Below, one piece after another: positions 23,370 to 30,868 of a stretch of DNA of 32,564 nucleotides. Within the stretch, counting starts at the first letter, position 1. Every line of letters begins with the position of its first letter. The translations under genes and the position numbers were made by a program. This DNA comes from Candidatus Heimdallarchaeota archaeon (GTDB lineage Archaea; Asgardarchaeota; Heimdallarchaeia; Heimdallarchaeales; Kariarchaeaceae): the NCBI GenBank assembly GCA_021399405.1, contig JAAFKL010000286.1, positions 1 through 32,564 on the forward strand, read 5' to 3'. The notes beneath the pieces are model-generated. The model did not search any database, had not been told where the DNA came from, and worked only from the letters and a program-made list of their open reading frames with translations.

Positions 23370-23798
23370 ATGGATTTCCGCTTCTGGTCTAAATTCAAAA
23401 TTGTAGAGGTAGATGGTTCATCCATGACTCCCAACATAAATCCAAATTGGAAAATGTTATTTAAGAAATTAGACATTGAAAAAATCAATAGGCATGAAGT
23501 CATCTTATATCATTTTAACGAGAAATTGATGATCAAAAGAATTATTGGATTGCCAAATGAATATGTCGAGATCAAAGAAGGAGCCGTATTCATAAATGAA
23601 ACACAATTAATTGAAGAGTATATTGAGATCCCTAGAATATCAGAACACATTTCCAAATGGCAATTGGCTGAAAATGAGTATATCATTCTTGGAGATAACT
23701 CCTATGATAGCCTTGATAGTAGAAAAATAGGTCCTATTGTTTTACCTCAAAAAATATATCTCTGTCAAAGAAGACTTTGGCCATTAAGATTAAAATAA
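23370..23798 (+). CDS. sodX: Nickel superoxide dismutase maturation protease (S26-family)
   Basis: This 142-residue protein has the Ser/Lys dyad of signal-peptidase-like proteases: VDGSSMTP (catalytic Ser18) and KRIIGLPNE (Lys56), with the conserved GDNSYDSLDSRKIG near residue 110. It lacks an N-terminal membrane anchor, which fits the cytosolic SodX proteins that trim the NiSOD propeptide to expose the nickel-binding His. Its placement directly after sodN on the same strand is the classical pairing. The 128-base gap is AT-rich and may hold a second promoter, so the two genes may not be strictly one transcript. Confidence 0.92.
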   Translation: MDFRFWSKFKIVEVDGSSMTPNINPNWKMLFKKLDIEKINRHEVILYHFNEKLMIKRIIGLPNEYVEIKEGAVFINETQLIEEYIEIPRISEHISKWQLAENEYIILGDNSYDSLDSRKIGPIVLPQKIYLCQRRLWPLRLK

Positions 23799-23832
23799 AT
23801 TTTATACATTTGCTTTTATTTCAAATAACCCA

Positions 23833-25185
23833 TTAAGTCGAATTTAATTCAAGTGGTTCCTCATTTGACATTAAATGTTTGAAGACTTGGTTTGCTAAAA
23901 CTAGGTCGCGATTTTGTCCAAATTCAGAATCTTTGTTTAAATCCCTCAATTGCATCTTATATTCTAAGCCATTGGGAGGTGCTTGAACTGTGGAAATCCC
24001 TTTTACTTTCCATCGACCAACTAACAAAGATCTATCTAAAAATAGGGTGGAAAGCTGATCATAAGGGAGAATAATTAATTCTTCCCCTCTCATGAAAATT
24101 AATCGAAGAGCATTATTTATTAAGACCCAGGATCCTGCAATGACTGGCAAAGCTTGAGGATTTTTAATCACCCACCCCAACCCAAAAGCTACAAAATCTA
24201 GTCCTGGTATGTAGGAAGTTATTTTAGACCAAAATTCCATAACTATACTAAAATCTAGGAATGAAAATGAAAATGCGAATCCTACTGCAATTGGCCCCAT
24301 TGCGGGTCGGGCAGCTTTGAAGAGTTGAATTGGAACTTTCATAATTTGAAATATTGTTTGAAAAAAAAGTAGAACTTTATTTGAAGGTCTAACAAATGCA
24401 AGAAATGGAATAAGTGCACCAAAGCCAAAAAATGCAAATTTCCTCCTTACGTAGATCAATCTCTTGTTTGTCATAATAAATCGACCCCTTCTTGTAAGAT
24501 TAGATCGAACTTTCCAATTGGATCTGTTCACATGCATTGAACCACCCTGGATTATCACTTCATCCTCATCCCAATAATTACGTTTAATCAGTCTCTCCTT
24601 CCATTTATCTAATGATTTTTCGGATTTGTTCAATTGTTTAACAATAGATTCTTGATCTAGATTTACTAATGCTCGATCGAAAATGGATTGCAATGTATAT
24701 TGTGCAAATCTCGCATTTCTCAGTTCACGTTGGAATTTATTTTGAGCAAAATTCCTTGGGTTAAATCTACTTAGACGTGAAGTCTTATGCTTTTCATTAA
24801 CATCTGGGATAATAACTGTATTTGTATTCAAATCAAATACGTATAGCCAACCATTCTTATACCCCTCCTCGAGGTCTCTTGTCTTTAGAATTTTCCAAAT
24901 CTCTAACTGTTTATTTTGCCATGTTTCAGATGGCATATTATTATTGTGAAGAACCAATACGTCAAAGGTTCCATCTTCTTTGGATCTCCATAATTTAGAT
25001 AGAATTTCCTTAATTTCGTCTTCAGAACTGATATCTTCAAATATGGATTTCGCATAGAATTTACGATTTAATCTTGTATATTCAATGAAACCATTTTGTT
25101 TTACAGCTTCATATTTTGATTTATCCCATAATTCACTATTAGGTAAATCTTGGTGATTATCATTCAGCTTCTTGAAAATCGCCAT
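23833..25185 (-). CDS. PH-like/GRAM-type domain protein with inserted membrane segments, unknown function
   Basis: This is a 450-residue protein. Residues 1-200 are polar and unrecognised, with a helical stretch at ~150-200. Residues ~207-246 look like the start of a bacterial PH (bPH) or GRAM domain: DEDEVIIQGGSMHVNR, then FIMTNKRLIYVRR, where T-N-x-R-L-x-x is the hallmark. Instead of the usual short loop, residues ~251-360 hold three or four hydrophobic segments; strands then resume (EELIILPYDQLSTLFLDR, VGRWKVKGI). This suggests a membrane insertion within the PH-like fold. No exported signature is present. It is divergent from the nuclease/nth cluster. Function is unknown. Confidence 0.6.
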   Translation of the reverse strand: MAIFKKLNDNHQDLPNSELWDKSKYEAVKQNGFIEYTRLNRKFYAKSIFEDISSEDEIKEILSKLWRSKEDGTFDVLVLHNNNMPSETWQNKQLEIWKILKTRDLEEGYKNGWLYVFDLNTNTVIIPDVNEKHKTSRLSRFNPRNFAQNKFQRELRNARFAQYTLQSIFDRALVNLDQESIVKQLNKSEKSLDKWKERLIKRNYWDEDEVIIQGGSMHVNRSNWKVRSNLTRRGRFIMTNKRLIYVRRKFAFFGFGALIPFLAFVRPSNKVLLFFQTIFQIMKVPIQLFKAARPAMGPIAVGFAFSFSFLDFSIVMEFWSKITSYIPGLDFVAFGLGWVIKNPQALPVIAGSWVLINNALRLIFMRGEELIILPYDQLSTLFLDRSLLVGRWKVKGISTVQAPPNGLEYKMQLRDLNKDSEFGQNRDLVLANQVFKHLMSNEEPLELNST

Positions 25186-25443
25186 AACTAATTTTTAGTG
25201 GAATTCAAACTTATTAATGAAAATGGATTGAACTAATACTCATAGCAATTTCGAACCATTTCATTTTCACTAAAATCTAATTTATTACAAAATGTATGTA
25301 TCAAATATTAAGGAATGTTACCATTTACTAATAATTAAATGTTCTAAATGCGAATATTTTCACCGGCAAAATTAAGAATCGAAAGTAAAAAATCCAAAGG
25401 TCCGAGACGTTGACTTTTTATCTTTGACTTTAAATAAACTATT

Positions 25444-25665
25444 GTGATAACTTACTTTAATAGTTTTGAAGATCTAAAACATACAATATACATATCTCTG
25501 ATTGAAATATCAGATTACGACAATCCTACTGCTTCTTACTCAATCTTCTCGGAAACAACATTGCAATCAGTCAAATCTGATAATGTTAACAATTCAATCA
25601 ATCCGGAATATGAACGAGAGAACAACTTTCAGCAAGTTGTGGTTGCCAATGGAGCAACCTACTGA
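25444..25665 (+). CDS. Possible small acidic protein overlapping the nuclease gene
   Basis: A GTG at 25444 opens a 73-codon frame (MITYFNSFEDLKHTIYISLIEISDYDNP...). Its ending VVVANGATY overlaps the ATG of the next gene at 25649 by 17 bases in another frame. Composition is acidic and protein-like, whereas the alternative +1 frame through this region (which would extend the next protein upstream from a TTG) looks like noise. A TATA-like TTTTTATCT ~26 bases before the GTG suggests it opens the transcript. It could be a real coupled small partner or a leader peptide. No family is recognised. Confidence 0.45.
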   Translation: MITYFNSFEDLKHTIYISLIEISDYDNPTASYSIFSETTLQSVKSDNVNNSINPEYERENNFQQVVVANGATY

Positions 25666-27430
25666 AATTCTAGAGCTGAATCAACCCTCTCTTTTGGATC
25701 GAAGGTGGAAAGAAGTAAAAACTTCCATTTTCAATTTGGTGAAATATCACCCCAAAGTTGATTTGGTGATCGAACTCATCAAATTAAGAGAAAAATACAC
25801 TTCAGCTCCTACATTAAGTGAAATAACTAATTTTACTGGATTCGATGTTGCAATTCATACAGTAAATAACTGGGATTGGGAAGAATCCAAAGAAAATCGA
25901 TCTCTAGAATTTGATGCCAATGAAATTGGTAAATTTGGTGCCGAACTCATGGTAGTTCACACACTCCGAGAATCATTGAAAAATAAATTACTTAGTTGGG
26001 ATGGGGATAAATTAGAAGAAACCGTTATTGGACAATCTCATTTCTCATCACTTAATTCCTTCAATGTCGATATTACTGGTTCAAGAATTGATATTGCCCG
26101 TAAGAGATTCTCTCAAGGCAGGCTGAATAAACAGCAAAGAAAGATGGACCCCATTAATAGAATCCCATCCGTTAAACGATTATATTGGGATAATTCAATC
26201 TTGATGTTACTCAGATCTCCATTACCCTTCTATAAAGCAATGCAAAATTTTACTGAAATAGAACGGGAATATCTTATCAAACTTCATTCACAGCTAATTT
26301 CAAAGGCTGAAAACCAAACAATGGGATTAATACGGGTACGACTAAAAAGAGGATCAAAAGCAGCGAAAATCCTACATAAATTAACAACTCCCAAAAAATC
26401 TAATGATAGAAGACCTCAGTTTGTTGGCTGTGTCGAGGTAAATCTAGTTAATATGCCTGAGAAAGTTGATTTCAAAATAGGGATTGGGGCGATGACTATG
26501 TTTGTAATGTTTCTGCTAGGGTTTGATCGAGATCATCTTGATGAAAAGGCAATGAGAGCTGAAATTGCAGTGAAAGATATTATCGAACATTTTGGTTTCT
26601 ACAAAGTAATTGAATCAAATGTTGAAGTCATTCAAGAGAAGGGAGAAGTCATTACTGAAATTGATATTATAACCCAATCAAAACTGGATAATTCATGGTT
26701 AACATTTGAAGTTAAGGATTTCAGCTTTTGGCGTGGTTGGATTTGGGGACAAGGTGCTGAACAACGAAAAGAATTTTATCTCAAAGCTGTTGAAAAATTA
26801 GCTGTAAAAGAGGAGTTCATATGCGAAAAATATTCCTGTGATAAAGTCACATCAATTATTGTTACCAGCATTCCAGAACCGTTCACCACATTGGAGGGTG
26901 TTCATTTCGTTTATCTTTCAGATTTGAATGAAACACTAGCAAAACTTTCTGGTAGGGATTATACTCCTAGAAAAAGACATCAGTCAAGTAATTTTCTTAT
27001 CAGATACTTTGAACGCCTGTTAGCCGATTATAATCAATCTGATAATTTACAAGCTTCTCTTGATCTGATCAATGAATCATTAAGCGAAATGCGGAAAATG
27101 ATGGATAATCAGAAAGATGAATATGAAAATGTTAGATCAACCTATAAAATGCTTATTTCAGAGCATGATACTCTAGCTTTAGAAAAGAAACTCATTTCTA
27201 AGCGATTGGTGAAAGATACTGGTGAGAAACATTACCATCTAGAAAATGAACTGAATGATGTTAAACAAAAAATGACCCGATCAATAAAAAATAAGAAAAT
27301 ACGAGCAGAGATTTTACGAGAATTAAAATCGAATTATCAAGAATCGTTGCAAAAACTACGTAAAAAAGAAAAAGAGAAAGAACGCCTTTGTAAAACAAGG
27401 GAGAGATTGCTCAACTCTAGACTTTTTTGA
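25649..27430 (+). CDS. Putative PD-(D/E)XK nuclease-like protein with C-terminal coiled coil
   Basis: With the ATG at 25649 this is a 593-residue protein. Residues ~1-270 are helical and unrecognised. Residues ~310-365 show the PD-(D/E)XK pattern: a helix AEIAVKDIIEHFGF, then strand ITEIDIIT with Asp339, then LTFEVKDFS with Glu354 and Lys356. D-x14-E-x-K is the typical spacing of the core of a restriction-endonuclease-like fold. Residues ~450-593 are a long basic/acidic coiled coil (SEMRKMMDNQ, KKEKEKERLCK). It sits 9 bases before the endonuclease III gene, so a role in DNA repair or defence is plausible. No named family is recognised. A phage-defence nuclease is the main alternative. Confidence 0.55.
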   Translation: MEQPTEILELNQPSLLDRRWKEVKTSIFNLVKYHPKVDLVIELIKLREKYTSAPTLSEITNFTGFDVAIHTVNNWDWEESKENRSLEFDANEIGKFGAELMVVHTLRESLKNKLLSWDGDKLEETVIGQSHFSSLNSFNVDITGSRIDIARKRFSQGRLNKQQRKMDPINRIPSVKRLYWDNSILMLLRSPLPFYKAMQNFTEIEREYLIKLHSQLISKAENQTMGLIRVRLKRGSKAAKILHKLTTPKKSNDRRPQFVGCVEVNLVNMPEKVDFKIGIGAMTMFVMFLLGFDRDHLDEKAMRAEIAVKDIIEHFGFYKVIESNVEVIQEKGEVITEIDIITQSKLDNSWLTFEVKDFSFWRGWIWGQGAEQRKEFYLKAVEKLAVKEEFICEKYSCDKVTSIIVTSIPEPFTTLEGVHFVYLSDLNETLAKLSGRDYTPRKRHQSSNFLIRYFERLLADYNQSDNLQASLDLINESLSEMRKMMDNQKDEYENVRSTYKMLISEHDTLALEKKLISKRLVKDTGEKHYHLENELNDVKQKMTRSIKNKKIRAEILRELKSNYQESLQKLRKKEKEKERLCKTRERLLNSRLF

Positions 27431-27439
27431 GTTGATTAA

Positions 27440-28072
27440 ATGAGAGATCGGGTTGAACAAGTAAAAGAAATTATCAGAAAATTGCATCTAGAATATCCCA
27501 ATTCAAGATGTAGTCTTGACTTTTCAAATCCTTATGAGTTGCTCGTCGGCACAATTCTTTCTGCCCAATCAACAGATAAAAGAGTAAATATCGTACTTCC
27601 TGGTCTTCTTGGTGAATTCTCTAATGCTCGATCAATGGCTGATGGTCAAATCGATGATATTAAGGAACATATCAAGTCCGTTGGTCTCTATAATAACAAA
27701 GCAAAGCAGATCAAGAAAATGTCTGAAATGATTTCCGACGAATATGGTGGTAATGTACCATCTGATATGAAGGAGCTGATTAAACTTCCTGGAGTAGGAA
27801 GAAAGACAGCAAATGTAGTCCTAGGAAATGCATTTGGAGTTCCCGATTCTGGAATTGCAGTCGATACTCATGTGATCCGAATGACTCAACGAATGGGACT
27901 GACTACCAATAAAGATGCAGTCAAGATTGAAAGAGATCTTATGAATCTTGTTCCTCGAAATGAGTGGGTAGACTTTACACATTTATTCATTGATCACGGA
28001 CGGAAGATATGTGTGAAAAAACCGAAATGTGAAGAATGTGTTTTGAAATCAAATTGTGATCAGTTATACTAA
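27440..28072 (+). CDS. nth: Endonuclease III (DNA glycosylase/AP lyase)
   Basis: This is a 210-residue protein of the usual length. It has the helix-hairpin-helix LPGVGRKTANVVL with the catalytic Lys, the downstream catalytic Asp in VDTHVIR, and the iron-sulfur cluster cysteines near the C-terminus. The cluster motif is C-x5-C-x2-C-x5-C (ICVKKPKCEECVLKSNC), with one residue fewer in the first gap than the usual x6. It removes oxidised pyrimidines from DNA and cleaves the abasic site. It follows the putative nuclease gene by 9 bases and is probably co-transcribed, which points to oxidative-damage repair in line with the NiSOD upstream. Confidence 0.95.
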   Translation: MRDRVEQVKEIIRKLHLEYPNSRCSLDFSNPYELLVGTILSAQSTDKRVNIVLPGLLGEFSNARSMADGQIDDIKEHIKSVGLYNNKAKQIKKMSEMISDEYGGNVPSDMKELIKLPGVGRKTANVVLGNAFGVPDSGIAVDTHVIRMTQRMGLTTNKDAVKIERDLMNLVPRNEWVDFTHLFIDHGRKICVKKPKCEECVLKSNCDQLY

Positions 28073-28098
28073 ATTTCTTATTGATTTATTTTTCATTG

Positions 28099-28581
28099 TT
28101 AATTGAAATGTTTTTGCAAATAATTGTATAATATTTCAAACTCATCATCGCTTAACTCGGTTGTTTCTGTCAATTTAGGCAGTGCAGGCCAACCTTTATC
28201 AGAAAAAACCAAATCCTCAAATGATCTATCCTCCGCATATCTCGGTATTACATGAAAATGTACCTGCTTATCTACCATCATTAAGGCCATGTAATTGATT
28301 TTATCATACTGAAAAGCTCTTTTAAGTGCATATTCAATTTCTTTTGTGACTGCCGATAATTCATTAAATGCGTGTATAGATAATTCTGACATACTTTCAG
28401 CTTTGCTCGTGCATGCTAAAACTAAACTACCAATTGTAGGTTGATTTGGTCTGAGCAATACAACCCAATGCTGATATTCTTTTAACAAAGTGTCTGGATA
28501 TTTGAATTTCAGCATCGTCTCATTTGGGTCCATAAAATCCAATTTAGTATAAAAATTTAAGTCGATTGTTGTTTCTATCAT
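28099..28581 (-). CDS. HIT-family hydrolase
   Basis: This is a 160-residue protein with the histidine-triad signature QVHFHVIPRYAED near residues 106-118. The motif reads Q-x-H-x-H-x-x, so the first His of the triad is Gln while the catalytic middle His (108) is kept. The upstream part has the family's strand pattern (HWVVLLRPNQPTIGSLVLA). HIT proteins hydrolyse nucleotide phosphoramidates, Ap4A-like dinucleotides or adenylated intermediates. It starts 18 bases after the deoxynucleoside kinase gene and is likely in its operon, which fits a nucleotide-metabolism role. A later in-frame ATG (residue 17) would shorten it. Confidence 0.88.
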   Translation of the reverse strand: MIETTIDLNFYTKLDFMDPNETMLKFKYPDTLLKEYQHWVVLLRPNQPTIGSLVLACTSKAESMSELSIHAFNELSAVTKEIEYALKRAFQYDKINYMALMMVDKQVHFHVIPRYAEDRSFEDLVFSDKGWPALPKLTETTELSDDEFEILYNYLQKHFN

Positions 28582-28599
28582 AGTTTATAATCAAAAGTT

Positions 28600-29373
28600 T
28601 TAGTAATTTTCTTGTGATTCAGTTGCCATAAAACTGACTTCTTCTTCAGTTATATTTGGATGATTGACACGTTCTTCAGCCATTTTTGTTACTGGTTCAC
28701 GTTGTTTAATCTTAATCTCAGAGCAGATTCTATCAATGACAAATCTTATTGAATTTTCTGTTACTGGCTTATTCCAGTCAATTTTGAGTACTTTTATCCC
28801 TGCAGACCAAGAATGACCGCCTTCATTAATCTGGCCAATTAGACTATGATAGTATTTTTCTAATTTAAAGAGATAATCATAAAATTCTTGATCTTCAACA
28901 CCTGATTCCTGATCACGAGCTCTTTTTCTTGCTCGATAATAACATTCTTCTGGTTCAACATCAAGATAAATTAACAAACTTGGAGGGGTTAGGGATCTGG
29001 TCATTATGTTGTAGCATTTTTCATAGGTATCCCATTCCCTCTGTGAAATGTTCCCCTCATCTGTGTGAATTTTGGCAAATACTCGATCGCCTGGGAGTCC
29101 ACGGTCAATCACTGCCCCATGATAATCACTATAGACTGTACATTCGTATGCTGCAAGTTGTTGCATGGCATATCTACGATGTAACATCTCTATTTGCATA
29201 GGAAACGCCCACCTCTTGGGATCCTCATAGAAATCCTGTAAATAAGGATTTGAATCCACTGGTTCATAAAATCCCCTAAAGCCTAACTCCTTTTCTAATA
29301 TGTGAGAAAGAGTTGTCTTTCCAGCACCAATATTACCTTCAACCCAGATAATGGGTTTGAAATAGCTGTCCAT
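28600..29373 (-). CDS. Deoxynucleoside kinase (dNK family)
   Basis: This is a 257-residue protein. It has the P-loop VEGNIGAGKTTL (residues 11-22), the dNK substrate segment YEPVDSNPYLQDFYEDP, then DRGLPGDRVFA in place of the usual ERS motif, and the lid RARKRARDQE with three arginines. These are features of the dCK/dGK/dAK-like family that phosphorylates deoxynucleosides with ATP, the first salvage step. Specificity cannot be read from sequence. The last ~30 residues (TEEEVSFMATES) are an acidic extension beyond the fold. It leads a two-gene unit with the HIT protein. Confidence 0.92.
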   Translation of the reverse strand: MDSYFKPIIWVEGNIGAGKTTLSHILEKELGFRGFYEPVDSNPYLQDFYEDPKRWAFPMQIEMLHRRYAMQQLAAYECTVYSDYHGAVIDRGLPGDRVFAKIHTDEGNISQREWDTYEKCYNIMTRSLTPPSLLIYLDVEPEECYYRARKRARDQESGVEDQEFYDYLFKLEKYYHSLIGQINEGGHSWSAGIKVLKIDWNKPVTENSIRFVIDRICSEIKIKQREPVTKMAEERVNHPNITEEEVSFMATESQENY

Positions 29374-29561
29374 CTTTTATCGCCTATCTAAAAATTGCTA
29401 TTTATTTATTATTGTGAACTAGTATTCTAGGCCCAACTTATTTTTAATAGCAATATTAATTTTATCTGAAACAAATATAAATTGTAGAGGAGATATTTGT
29501 AAGTGAATTTTCTTGAATTAAGTAGATTTCAGGCTACAAATGGAATTACTGTATTTGGAAA

Positions 29562-30380
29562 TTAGTTCATAATCGGTGTATATGGGTCGGTCAAAAATGA
29601 TGTTAGTTCCTTTCTGTCATCAACCGCAATTAAATTCGCACCCCATGTGAGACAATCTTGAACATCTAGAACGCTTTGTCTGAAGAAAAGGAAAAATTTG
29701 GCAGATGGGTAAACCCGTATTAATTTACCCAATTTAACGTCATTTCTCAATTTTTCTATGTTCTGTATGTTAGTTTTTGAATCCCATTTTAATTTACGAT
29801 AACTGTAATTTGCGAAAAAATCATTATCTGCTGTTGAAAAGAAATATTTTGCCAGATCAGAAGATCCACTTTCTTTCTGTTTGTGATATGCGGTAATTGT
29901 TTCAGTTTGTGTATTACAAATTAATTTCCCTTTTAGATCATTAAGTATTGGCCAGAAGACACCAGGGTTATCATTTCTAAACTTGTTCACATCATCTGGT
30001 GTTAGTAATGAATCATTTCGAAAAACATTCAATACATCAGAGAAAACATCTTCAGCTAATCCTTTGAATTCAAGAGGATGGTTGGCTTGAATATGAATTA
30101 TTAATGGAAGATGAAGTGGATTTTCTTTTCTCCACTTTTCAATTTTCTTCAAATAATCTCGAAAGCTTGGTCTAGAAAAGGATAAATTTAATCCGTGATG
30201 TGCTACTTTCGTTCTACCCTTTCTATCATGATAGACATCAATTTCAAGACCTCGAAATCCAGCATTTAGAAATTCTTTTATATTTTGAATCCGTTGAACG
30301 TTATCCCAGAAAAGCTTGATTCCAAATGTGTTGTGACTCGCCTTAATATGATACTGGTTTAGCGGTAAATTATAATTCAT
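29562..30380 (-). CDS. Phosphatidylinositol-specific phospholipase C-like protein
   Basis: This is a 272-residue protein without a signal peptide. The N-terminal X-domain-like part has ASHNTF (His16, Asn17), FRGLEIDVYHD (Glu46, Asp48) and KVAHHG (His61). These spacings (30, 32 and 45 from His16) equal those of mammalian PLC-delta1 (H311, E341, D343, H356, as I recall them). The family uses two His for acid-base catalysis and the acidic residues plus Asn for calcium. A later calcium ligand of PLC seems to be Gln (IIHIQANHP). The end (ANLIAVDD) fits the TIM barrel. It may cleave inositol phospholipid head groups. A glycerophosphodiesterase-like relative is the main alternative. Confidence 0.75.
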   Translation of the reverse strand: MNYNLPLNQYHIKASHNTFGIKLFWDNVQRIQNIKEFLNAGFRGLEIDVYHDRKGRTKVAHHGLNLSFSRPSFRDYLKKIEKWRKENPLHLPLIIHIQANHPLEFKGLAEDVFSDVLNVFRNDSLLTPDDVNKFRNDNPGVFWPILNDLKGKLICNTQTETITAYHKQKESGSSDLAKYFFSTADNDFFANYSYRKLKWDSKTNIQNIEKLRNDVKLGKLIRVYPSAKFFLFFRQSVLDVQDCLTWGANLIAVDDRKELTSFLTDPYTPIMN

Positions 30381-30435
30381 ATGTAAATATAGCTGATGAA
30401 ATACTTAAATTTTAAGGACATCAGTTAGTGATTTC

Positions 30436-30450
30436 ACTCCTTGTTGGAGT
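30436..30450. other. Short perfect hairpin in the intergenic region
   Basis: ACTCC-TTGTT-GGAGT gives a perfect 5-base stem. It lies between the PI-PLC-like gene start and the remnant secreted-protein gene, 60-odd bases from each neighbour's likely promoter. A GCGT...ACGC pair follows at 30461-30482. It could be a left-end structure of the TnpB element or only a local fold. Confidence 0.3.
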
Positions 30451-30554
30451 AAAATTAATTGCGTATACCTTAGACTACACGCAAAAGATAAATTTTTCTT
30501 GCTTTGAAAATTGGTACCCAACTTATATAATTCACAACTAACTAATTATACAAA

Positions 30555-30752
30555 ATGAGAAAACTTGAATCCTTATTATTGAGAATAATTGTATTCAGTA
30601 TTATCATTAATTCAAACCCCCAAACTCTGACTGCTCAGACCTCTGTAACAAGAATTTCTTGGCCGGAAAATGTGTTTTTACCTGAACTAGAACTTAAGTG
30701 GGAGTATGTAGATGTTAAATTTAATGGAGCCATTGATGTTATTTGTCCATGA
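30555..30752 (+). pseudogene. N-terminal remnant of an exported surface protein
   Basis: This 65-codon frame encodes a convincing signal peptide (residues ~6-28, SLLLRIIVFSIIIN, with a cleavage-like LTAQ) and then only ~37 residues of mature protein (WPENVFLPELELKWEY). This resembles the start of the large surface proteins of this type, in which a tryptophan-led strand is typical. It then ends in TGA; the same frame stays open for 27 further codons. The TnpB gene starts 116 bases later. The simplest reading is a surface-protein gene truncated by the insertion or by recombination. A genuine small secreted protein is not excluded. Confidence 0.45.
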
Positions 30753-30868
30753 TATGAAAAACTAACTTTTCTTGTATTGATAAACATGGAGATATGGAAA
30801 ATCAGAGAATTTCACTTACAATGTACCTTCTAATCAGTTTTTAATAACTAAATGTATAATTTAATCAA

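Noticed and set aside
25502..25648. TTG-started N-terminal extension of the nuclease-like protein
   Set aside because: It overlaps a better small frame and its residues look random; the ATG at 25649 gives a clean start.
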